64,000 bases of DNA from assembly GCA_025200525.1 (NCBI GenBank), contig CM045758.1:62498649-62562648 (forward strand), in the 5' to 3' direction. This DNA is from Camellia lanceoleosa. Lineage: Eukaryota > Streptophyta > Magnoliopsida > Ericales > Theaceae. Numbering within the stretch: position 1 is the stretch's first letter; each line of letters starts with the position of its first letter. Made by a program: the position numbers and the translations under genes. The notes under the pieces are model-generated. The model saw only the letters and a program-made list of their open reading frames with translations. It searched no databases and had not been told where the DNA came from. Positions 55,138-64,000 of this stretch are shown here, in pieces.

Positions 55138-55627
55138 AAAACCTCTAGTCAAGGGTTTAATGGGTAAAAACAAGTTGTTGATAAGTGGTCTGGTGAACAC
55201 TGATTGATTATATGCACTCACCTCAATAAATGAAAAGGATCAGTGTCGTCCATTACAAAAAAGAGGGTTGAATTACATTCTTGGTGAAGTTTCAAGTGTC
55301 TAGTAAGTTTCAAGAGTCTGGGTTTACTCTTTGGATCGTTCATGAAACCAAGAGTTAGCACATGGCCATTTACGTGCTAAAGTGAAATTTTGAAATCCTT
55401 GAAAATAGAATTTTGTTATGTGTACTGTATATTCGGTTTTATTCCTTAAGGAGTACTGGTTTAACTGCTAGTACACCAATGACTTTTTAGAATTTTGATG
55501 TATTTGTACTAACTGGAGGTTTAAGTTGTACAACACCTTTTTGTAATCATAATGACATTTTTTCTATTTTGAATGTGACATGTTTTATTTATTTATTTTA
55601 TTTTATTATACTACCAAGGTGGAGTAT
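55138..55627 (+). other. copia 3' untranslated region and polypurine tract
   Basis: About 0.5 kb after the pol stop without a gene. It ends in 'ccaaggtggag' (polypurine tract AAGGTGGAG at 55616-55624), the typical plant copia tract just before the 3' LTR. Confidence 0.75.
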
Positions 55628-56099
55628 TGTTGAGACATGTTTGATAGCATAATAGTTTTTGTGCATTTTGAGTTTGATTAATTGTTTTGAATCGGTCTAG
55701 ATTAAACAATTATAAATTGAGGGTTCAGATTAAAGCTACCAATAGATGTGTTAGTTACAAACTAAAAGGCACCTATTGGTATGTATTTATTTGAATAAAC
55801 ACCAAACTAGAAGGTACCTATTGGAATCTAAAAGCACCTATTGGAATGGTTGTCATTTTTCATCCAAGACTTGTTGTATCCTAGGAACGACTTTACCTGC
55901 AACCCATCAGCAAACTCAATCGAGTGGGGGCAAATTAAATTCTAAAGAAAGTGTCTTTAGATACTCCTTAAGCCAACCGATTTTGTTCTTTTTTTTTTTT
56001 TTTTATCCCAACACTCTTTTTCCACAATTCTCTTCCAAAACTAGTGTTCCTTCCAAACTCTATCAACTTGTTCAATTGGTACATTCTTAGTCTCCAGCA
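55628..56099 (+). repeat. copia 3' LTR, probable
   Basis: Starts TGTTGAGACATG three bases after the polypurine tract. It contains repeats of 'cacctattgga' (about 55770-55850) and a T-run near 55990-56003. The end at about 56099 (CCAGCA) is a guess from the TG..CA rule; no partner LTR is in the window to fix it. Confidence 0.55.
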
Positions 56100-56134
56100 A
56101 AAATAAGTAGACAAATCCGTTCATCAACACAACC

Positions 56135-57045
56135 CAACCTCTAAAAAAGAAGAAAATATTAAATTTGAAATAGCAAAGCATAGCCAAAAAGTCTGAGGGA
56201 AAAGAAAGCTCACTGCCATATTACTACTTTGTCCGGCTGATCGTATCTCTAGTGGACAAATTTCACTCGAAACTAATCATCACGAAAAATCCCATGACCA
56301 ACTATACCCATCAACATATACACAAATCAAAGCCAATAGTGGAAAAGCATACGCTTTACTCACCCCACCATAATTCCCTAGTTGAGTTTTCATGATACTT
56401 CTAATCATTATTTGAGAAGTTAATATATGTATTCCTCTAACTGTAAACAAAACTCTTCGGCCAAATTTATTGACTATCAACAATGATATGAAGGTTGATG
56501 TAGCATTCACAACCCTAATTATGACTGTAGACAAGAGTGAAGCACTTTTACCTAAACCTGTGGTTCAAAAAAGTATAGGTGCATATAATGCAATGGCATT
56601 AATCCATATTGCTTGTTGAAAGAATGGTATGGCTATTGCCATGACAAGTTGAGGCCTATATTTTGTTTTTGTGATTTTCTTGAATGGGTGGGTGATGGTT
56701 TTGGCTATGCTGCTTGCATTTATGAGATCGTTAAGTTCAACTTGGGCAACTTCGTTGCCTCAAATTTTTTGCAAGATTGACTTAGACTTTTGATGATTGG
56801 CGGTGCACTGAATTAGGTTGTTGGGTGTTTTTTAAAAGAAGAAAAGTACTCCCAAAAGTTAGAACAATAACTAGCAATGTCGCCATGGCAAAGGAGATTC
56901 TCTATCCCCACTCACCTTTGAGCTTTTCGGTGCCAAAGTTAATAAGTTTTGTTGATAGAGCCCCCATGTTAAGGCTGATCTGGAAGCCACTAATTGCTCT
57001 TCTATATTTGGGTAGAGCCATTTCCGATAGATATAGTGGGACTGA
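56135..57045 (-). pseudogene. Monosaccharide (STP-type) transporter pseudogene, partial
   Basis: Minus-strand reading from 57045: 'SVPLYLSEMALPKYR', 'INFGTEKLKGEWG', a broken middle, then 'VVNATSTFISLLIVNKFGRR' (the GRR motif of sugar porters), 'SQIMIRSIM', 'ALICVYVDGYSWSW' and, after a frameshift near 56280, 'SEICPLEIRSAGQS'. This is the STP/hexose-H+ symporter family (major facilitator), normally about 500 residues with 12 membrane helices; here only about the second and third quarters remain. Before 57045 stands 'tgcttttctttag', a good splice acceptor at a place where such genes can have an intron. It is therefore a relic of a genomic gene and not a retrocopy. Stops and frameshifts abound. 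Confidence 0.85.
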
Positions 57046-58491
57046 CTAAAGAAAAGCAAAGCATAAGTAAATATCAATAAATAAAGTTATGAAAACTTAA
57101 CAAAATATGACATCTAAGCAAGGTGAGCAAGTATGAATGCTTGCAATTGATGGCATATCTATTGTTGTTACTAGCAAGTTGAGAAATTGCCTAGTAATAT
57201 TAGGTAATGCTATACAAATAAAATTTATATATGTACAAGAATTGAAGCAAAAGAAACACAAGCCAGAGAATAAATGGAAACCTACATTCATCTCTTTGTG
57301 GACAGGGGTAAATTAATACTCAAATCCATGCTATTAATTGGAGAGAGCAAATTGCCACTATTTCTGGGGTGAGCCTCAGAAAGCTAAACAAAAAAGCTCT
57401 ATAGGGATTCTAAGAAAGTAAGGAGATGAGGGTAAAAATACATGTAACTCATCAAAATAGTTGAAGACTCATCCTCTTGGTCATGCAACAAGGATGTAAA
57501 ATCCATTTCCATGTTCAAAACTAATTAAGAAGAGAGTTTCCAGCACTTGTGGTAAAGAAACTCTTATAACTTCAAAGAAAAGATGAGAGAAACTAAGAGA
57601 TGGAAAATGATCATCCAATGGATCCAATGAAACAACCATAACTACTCATTAGGATAAAGCATGGATTGAATCACATGGATCAAAACACTTGGATGATACA
57701 AAAAGAGAAGAACAATTACATGAAAGCAAGGAAATGGGGGGTTGCAGAGCCATCTAAATCCCAAAGCTAAGCTACATATTTAAATACAAGAATGCAATAA
57801 ATTAAAACAGTTATGGTGGGGGATGGCCAAGCCATCCACATCCCAAAGCTAAACTACATAGTTAAATACAAGAAAGCAATAAATTACAACAGTTATGTCC
57901 CAGAGCTAAGAGATTACATTGAAACAAAGAGAAATTATACTATAACTCTATGTGGGGGTGGCTGAACCATCCCCATCCTAAAAAAGATCGCATGAAAATG
58001 CAACAAATCTATAGAAAATGAGATAAAAAAGAGAAACAATGATGAGAAAGACTTCAATGCTTACTTTTCAAAGCAATGAAGAGTTTTTGATTACCAAACT
58101 TGCTTCCATACACCCTCAAGGTCCTTGGATATGGCTTGAACACCTAGCAAAGAGCCTCAAGATCAAGCTTGGATGGTGTTTCGATGGTGTATGTATGAAA
58201 AGAGTGGTAGAAAGTTGAGAAGCTTTGGGTTTAAGGTGTTTTGGTGGTCAAACTCTTAGAATCTCTATTTTCCTCCTTAGAAATATTTATCAAGTGAATT
58301 GGAAACTTCCTAAGCCTTTGAAAACAATTTCCAACCCTTTGAGATGAGGTGGAGAGGTTGTATATGTAAACTTTTGAGGCAAAGCTTGTGGAGGAAGCCA
58401 ATGCAAAATATCTAATATATTTGCATAAAGCTTGCATAGGAAGCCAATGCAAAATATCTAAGATATGTGGGAAATTCGTAGAAAAAGCTAA
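57046..58491. other. Non-coding region with two short tandem duplications
   Basis: I found no upstream transporter exon. At 57739-57925 a unit is duplicated with 82-bp spacing ('atcccaaagctaa' at 57758 and 57840), with a third partial copy of 'ggctgaaccatcc' type near 57960. At about 58380-58470 'aagccaatgcaaaatatcta' is present twice, about 59 bp apart. No RNA gene is recognised. Confidence 0.55.
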
Positions 58492-59068
58492 GGCTGTGTT
58501 TGGAGCAACTTTGGAAACATGATTCCAGTGCATTTTTCAATGCTTTGTTTGGTTTAAGTTTTCAAAATTTGATTCCAATGTCACATTCCAAAACTCATTT
58601 CAGATCACGTTTGGAGAGTAAAGAGTTTTTTGAATTTTGAATTTTGAAAAGACTGAATTAGGTATACCTGGTCATCCTCCAAGACGTCCCTTCGGAAGTT
58701 CGACCGGTCGTCCAGCCAGTTGATCGAAATAGTGTTTTTTTTTTTTTTGGAATTTTAAAAAAAAAATTTAAATGAAAAAATTGTTTTTATCAATAATTAT
58801 TTTTTTGAATTGAATTTTAAAAAGAGTTTGGTTATGAGCTTTGAATAGAATTTTGAGTTGTGTGTTTGGTTATGAGTTATAAGTTTTTTAATCAAACAAC
58901 TTTTCTAATTTAAAAATTTATTTCAAAAATTCAAAACTCAATTCAAATCTCTTTTCAAACTCATAACCAAACAAATTTTCTCTTTTCAAATCATAATTCA
59001 AAAACTCACAAACTCAAAATGCAACTCCACACTCAAATCATAATTCTAAAACTCTACCAAACGTTACC
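58492..59068. mobile_element. MITE-like element (Tourist/PIF-Harbinger-like), 577 bp
   Basis: Starts GGCTGTGTTTGG and ends CCAAACGTTACC, imperfect terminal inverted repeats (8 of 12 matching). It is flanked by TAA at 58489-58491 and 59069-59071, the three-base duplication typical of Tourist/PIF-Harbinger. Inner sequence is also inverted ('gtttggttatgag' near 58828 against 'ctcataaccaaac' near 58961). No transposase. The short inverted repeats leave some doubt. Confidence 0.5.
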
Positions 59069-59071
59069 TAA

Positions 59072-59214
59072 AATTCCCAAAAATGCTCTGTACCTAAACA
59101 ATTCAACCGGTCGTACCATTATTCATCCAGCCGACTACATTTTTTATCCAGCTGTAAATTGTTGAATGGCCAGATGAAAAATATACTATTAGATCAATAG
59201 GGTAAAATTAGCAT
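59072..59214 (-). repeat. Dispersed repeat, inverted copy of 3535-3640
   Basis: The reverse complement of about 59095-59212 matches 3535-3640 ('caacaattta', 'aaaaatgtagtcg', 'ggatgaataatgg'). GACCGGTCG-like motifs occur here and inside the MITE-like element (about 58697). Nature unknown. Confidence 0.5.
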
Positions 59215-59559
59215 TGTGGGAGCCAGAAAATTATAAGTATTAGCTTATTGGGCCCAACCCAAACAAAGCCTACAAAGGTCCAGCCCAAATAAATATCACA
59301 CCCCCCATCTATATAAAGGGGGGGCATCCCAAGTGAAAGGTATGTCTGTTCTCCTCCACCACACACACACACCCCTTCTGATATACATATATACTATTTC
59401 TTGATCCAAGGACTAACTTGATCATCGGAGTATTCCCGGCCGGCAATCCCGGTTGGGTGGCACCGACTATGTTCCTCATTGCAGATCTACAGGGGTAAAG
59501 CTCTTCTCTTCGTTGGATCTCTACAACATCCATGTGAGAGGATATTTCATGGTCTCACA
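59215..59559 (+). repeat. 5' LTR of a LARD-like element (345 bp)
   Basis: Begins TGTGGGAGCC and ends GGTCTCACA (short inverted ends TGTGGGA/TCTCACA), directly followed by a primer site. Contains 'attgggcccaaccc', a TATA box at 59310-59318 (TATATAAAG) and a CA microsatellite near 59362-59374. Its partner LTR is beyond the window. Confidence 0.8.
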
Positions 59560-59561
59560 AT

Positions 59562-59578
59562 TGGCGCCGTCTGTGGGA
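59562..59578 (+). other. Primer-binding site of the LARD-like element
   Basis: TGGCGCCGTCTGTGGGA, two bases after the LTR end. The first bases (TGGCGCC) match the 3' end of some tRNAs such as tRNA-Asp used by plant gypsy elements; which tRNA is used cannot be fixed by eye. Confidence 0.7.
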
Positions 59579-59579
59579 A

Positions 59580-62500
59580 TGACTGAATGAGATCAACGAA
59601 GAACACAACAAATATACTACTGTAAGTAAACATATATGGGTTGCTTTGAGGTTAGTACACTTTCCACAAAAGCAAAATCAATCCCAAGTAATACGGCCTA
59701 CGGCTGGGTCTCATTTTCATTTTGATTCAACTTGATTCGCAATATGCATATCTACGTACATATAATATTATATATATTTGTGATGTAAGTAAACGTATAT
59801 TGGTGGGTTATTTTTTGAATATCAATTTTTGCCTGCTAAAACCAACAAGAACAAAATCAGAGCAGAGCATTTTTACTTTCTCTCTCTAAAAGTTTATTAA
59901 TCAAGATATTCGGCACCACTATCTTCTAAGCGGGATCGAAATGAGATCGGAATAAACTGTTAAAACTGAAAGGCTCATTTAATTCGGCACTTTATTTGGC
60001 TTGTCTATTAACCAACTCAGCAACAATAACTCTTTATTGGGTTATTTGTCAACTCTCTTGTTATTCTAGATCTCATTTCTAAATTTACGCTTATAGATTT
60101 GGTCCAAACATTTGTTTAATATCTATCTCGACATTCTGAGAAGAGTAGTCGGCACATGTTACGTGGATCTACTTTTATATCTCCATTTTTTCTTTCTAAA
60201 AATGGTTTTCACACTTTTATTGGTACGAACATCTTTTCGGCAATTCAATAAAGTTATTCGGCTACATTAATACATGCGTCTATCTATTTATTTATTTATT
60301 TAATCTTTGTTTCACAAAACATATCTTGAAGTTGATTTTTCATATATATGCACGTATACCTATGCTAAACAAGTTGGGTTCACTTTTTCTCTAATGGCTT
60401 ACGTTGATACCAACCAAAATCTCAACAAAACCGAAGATCAAAGGTGTTGCATGCATAAAGAAGTCTTGCCGACCACATTCTTAGCAACACCAAAGAGTTG
60501 CCAACCAAGAGTTTCGGCATATCGAAAAGCCCCTACATCCCGGGAAGAAATTGATTGGCACCCATAACAAGCTTGCTGAGTCATCCACAAAATCATTATG
60601 TAGTGATCATCAGCTTACAAACTCAAGATCCGGCTATTACAACTACGCCTACTCGGCAACGTCTTGGCGCCGAATGACGTTGATAAATCCCAATGATGAC
60701 AACACCTCTTGGCGACTTCACCATAGTTCACTCGGCAATGCCAGATAATTATCAACTTGCCCAATTCACACTATTTCCATCACCAAGCTCATCGGCAACG
60801 ATAATCATGTATTTCACCAAATTGCATAGACGACTAGCAACAATCAAGCTCTCACTTTGCCGAGTATCTACCAACTCCCCAACTAACGTGATCTATTAAC
60901 ACAAGGACAAGAGGAACGGCGCCACTACGGGCCAAATATCGTGCACAAGTTATTCGCACTTGAAATCGGCGTCCAAATCACCCGCTTGTTACTTCAATGC
61001 ATCATGGTTTACTTCATTCACAAGACAGCACGAATTACATACTGGGTCAATACTTTACATCAATACATTGTTATCGGCGATCCTTAATTTCTAGCGAATC
61101 AAGGGTGGAGTTGTTGCCAACCAAGTGATTCGGCAAATCAAAGTGCCAAAGTCTGCCTTCCAACCATCGCGCAACCATACCACTAATTACTCCGCAACAT
61201 TGCCAATCCGAACACAAACGAACACAAAATGGGTCGATCAATCTTACTTTTGGTCAACTTTCGGAGGTCAAACGGCATCCAACCCAGGGCGGAATGACAC
61301 ATCTGAATAGTGGAACGCACACTAGGTCGAGTGATGAATCCAACGCCGCGAAAATAAAGCCAATCGGACTTCAAACAAGGAAGATACAAGGGCTCAAAGT
61401 CAAGAGCTTGAATCTACAAAATCTGCATTTTCATGACCTGTTCGGCTTCGCACCATTTGGGCCATTATCAATTCATCAATATTATTCAGCAGTGCACTAA
61501 ACTTTATTCGGCAACATTATTTGGCACCATTTTTAGCACCGTGATTAATTCATCATTTGGCACCATTTTTAGCACCATCATTTTCAACATTACTCGGCAA
61601 AACCGAAAAGATTACTCGGCGTCCCTTCCATCTTTATCGGCATCAGCACAACTCACCCGAGCTGCCCACCGGTGCAACACAACTCGACATCTCTACAACC
61701 CAGTCTAGTCGCGGCGAACCTTCATGATTATAGTAGGTCTTTATTTCATCTATTAGCAAGGTTTTTTGGCCAAGTAAAGCTCCAAGAAATTACCTACCAA
61801 GATCGGGCCCCTCCACTTCGTTGAATGCAACAAATTCGGCGCTGACGGAATTATAAGGGCCGACTAATACTTTAAACCAAATCCGAATTTTTGTCACCTC
61901 GACATCGAGTTTTCTAAAAATGATGGTATTATTTACTCGGCGTCACCATGGGCCCATCAACTTGCCAGTTCACCTCTGCCTTTGAAGTACGGCACTAGCA
62001 CTCCAATTAAATTATTCGGCAACATCAAATAACCAACCAACCACGTTGCAAAAATAAAGAGACCAAAGTATTGCTAGGAATTTTATTAAGCCGCCACCGT
62101 ACATTCTAAGCCGACGCCGAAACGAAGAATGCCGACTAAATGTTCCAAAACATCCAAATGTATAATCCCAGCTCGGCAACTTACTCGGCAAGAATTCGGA
62201 AGCGTTACTCCTCAACATCTGATTATTCGGCAACGTTGCTTGTCAAACTCCGTAAATTCGGCAAATCATTCAGCTCCAAAATCTCGGCACTACTATCTCG
62301 GCATGAAACTAGCATCTCGGCTTGCCGAAATCCGCATCTAACAATACCAGAGGATTCGCGTCGACTTAAGGAGCCCGAAGCCACTAACCAGAGGAGCAAA
62401 AAATTGACCGACACTTGCCGATAATTGCGCAACAGTCCATAATTTCAGCAAACTGCAATTTTCAGCGTTCTCAAAACCCAATTTCGACCATACCAGTGTC

Positions 62501-64000
62501 AAGTACTCTTTGAGACGAGTCCAACGCAAAAAACGGCGTCAAAATTGGACTTAAAACGAAGGAGATACAAGGCCTCAAAGTCACGAACTCAAAACTTGAA
62601 CTCTGCCTTTCACGACATGCATCATGAAGGTGATGAAATAAGAATTTATCATGCGCTTCTTGGCACAATGTGCTCCGTTGCATCTCACTGCATTCCAGTC
62701 AATCGGATAGTCCAGTAATTTCGAGGACGCCTACCCTCTAGTTTTTTGCTGTGTAGAATCCATTTTTGAGGTCCAATTTTATGAATTTCGAGTTTTAGCT
62801 TGGGATCAATCAACTGGAAAATCGGGGACGTTAAATGACAGTTCAACAGTCAAATCATGTCTGAATAGCATGCAATTTTGATAGCAGGCTCCAGGACCTA
62901 AGCCATAGTTATCCATCTTCACCGATCATTCATACCATCTACTGTTGGGGCAAGACCCACAACTTGAATTTTTTTTATTCGGTCACAATGTTTTTGCAAT
63001 ATATCTCCTTAACAGGTGCTGACTTTCAAAGTATAAATGAACATCAAAAATTTATTCGGCACCAAGATCCATTCGACACCAAGCTGCACATCCATTCAAC
63101 TGGAGAGATGTCGATTACTTGGCCCAAGTTTTCCGCAGTAGAGTAACATTATTCAGCAGATCATACATGTATTCGGCAAAAACAATCTGCATTGATCATC
63201 CGGCGCATTATCAAGAGCGAATTAATATATACTTTGCATTATCTAGCTTGGACAACTTGTTCGACACTACGATTCGCCATAAAACTAGCATCTCGGCTTG
63301 TCGAAATCCACATCTGAACATACCACACGATTCGTATCGGCTCAAATAATCCAAACCCACCAACCCGAGGAGTCCCGAAGTAACTAAAGTTTGCCGAAAA
63401 TTGTGATACGGCTCACACTTTCCAACAACTAAAATTTCCAAAGCTGTCAAACCTAAGTTTTGCTTATACCAACGTGAAGTACACATTGAGACGAGTCCAA
63501 CGCAACAAACCGCGTCAAAATCGGAGTTCAAACGAAGCCGTATGGGCCACTCAAAGTTTGCCCAGAAAATGAATTCTTTCACTAGAGAAGATGATCTAGC
63601 AAGATATGAAGAAATAATCATGTGTTTCGCGGTCGCATTACACCCTGTTGATCTAAGCCGTTAAATCTATTTTGGCTATAATTACGCCATCAGGAGTCTG
63701 ATCACAGCGATCTAATAGCCTTTTTCAGCTATTTGACGCATTTTGGGTCCATCTGTACAGTCAAAATTTGCAATTTCAACTCGCAAGAATATATATATAT
63801 AAATAAATAAAAATACAAATAAATTGCAGATTTGATTCCGATATCACCAAGTACCTTACTTTGTCTCGGCTTCATTCTGATTTCGCCACGGCGCCAAGCA
63901 GGGGCACGGAATCCGTTTCAAATCATTATCGGCCTACTCGGCAACTTTGGCCCAAGTCAATTTTATTCCTTCCGAATAACAAATCTTATTCAAAAGCAAT
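59580..64000 (+). mobile_element. Interior of LARD-like element, no coding capacity seen, runs off window
   Basis: In 4.4 kb after the primer site no gag, protease or RT signature is found, and no reading frame exceeds about 136 codons. A strong compositional mark is the hexamer TCGGCA or its close forms (TTCGGCAA, CTCGGCAA, TCGGCGTC), present dozens of times. A diverged module is repeated with anchors 'tccaacgc' at about 61333, 62514 and 63490. This fits a large non-autonomous derivative (LARD). Coding sequence beyond 64000 cannot be excluded. Confidence 0.6.
61310..63620. repeat. Three diverged about 1-kb modules in the LARD-like interior
   Basis: Anchors such as 'gacgagtccaacgc' and 'tcaaaatcggagttcaaac' recur at about 61333, 62514 and 63490 (spacing 1181 and 976). 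Modules 2 and 3 also share 'aaactagcatctcggcttg' (about 62307 and 63280), roughly 210 bp ahead of the anchor. The copies are much diverged. Confidence 0.65.

Noticed and set aside
61125..62424. Several 60-94-codon frames in the LARD-like interior
   Set aside because: No gag or pol signature, frames overlap and change strand; composition is driven by TCGGCA repeats.

Overview
The window looks like nuclear DNA from a flowering plant, probably a eudicot, in a repeat-rich and probably heavily methylated region. I find no intact host gene. Almost everything is nested LTR retrotransposon sequence, with fragments of host genes and of a plant pararetrovirus. The species cannot be named from the sequence.

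Layout. 1-3889: AT-rich DNA with CTCGAGCG-motif repeats, a decayed caulimovirid-type coat-protein fragment (530-1485, minus) and Ty1/copia RNase H fragments. 3890-31887: a 28-kb Ty3/gypsy element of the Tat/Ogre type (Element 1, plus) with 3.5-kb LTRs and a CCAAT target-site duplication, inserted inside a copia RNase H coding sequence. A 4.7-kb reverse-oriented solo LTR (14918-19662, duplication CTTTG) interrupts its integrase. 31888-33675: the other half of the broken copia RNase H, then a minus-strand copia element whose gag and RT remnants flank a fragment of a ubiquitin-conjugating E2 gene resembling PEX4. 33676-54464: Element 2, a second Tat-type element (minus, 4.0-kb LTRs), inserted in the LTR of that copia. 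54465-56099: the rest of that LTR and another copia 3' end. 56135-57045: a sugar-transporter pseudogene. 58492-59068: a MITE-like element. 59215-64000: the 5' LTR and apparently non-coding interior of a LARD-like element that runs off the window.

Both Tat-type elements have gag, an aspartic protease, RT, two RNase H domains and integrase, all broken, mostly by C-to-T type nonsense changes. Downstream of pol each carries extra modules. An antisense gene with one intron (DUF7745/plant-mobile-domain-like) is present in both. Element 1 alone also has an antisense plant-mobile-domain (PMD) gene for which a six-exon model with GT-AG introns can be drawn. Tandem arrays (45, about 47 and 55 bp) lie between the antisense genes and the polypurine tract.

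The most interesting signals are: the spliced antisense PMD gene; the E2 fragment captured between copia gag and RT; GGCCG-type palindrome clusters upstream of each predicted LTR promoter and each antisense gene; an 862-bp near-identical tract in otherwise about 5-7% diverged LTRs; an inverted repeat bracketing the polypurine tract; and an amber codon shared by both pol genes just before RT.

All coordinates, motifs and splice sites were read by eye. Domain names rest on family recognition and were not checked by any search.
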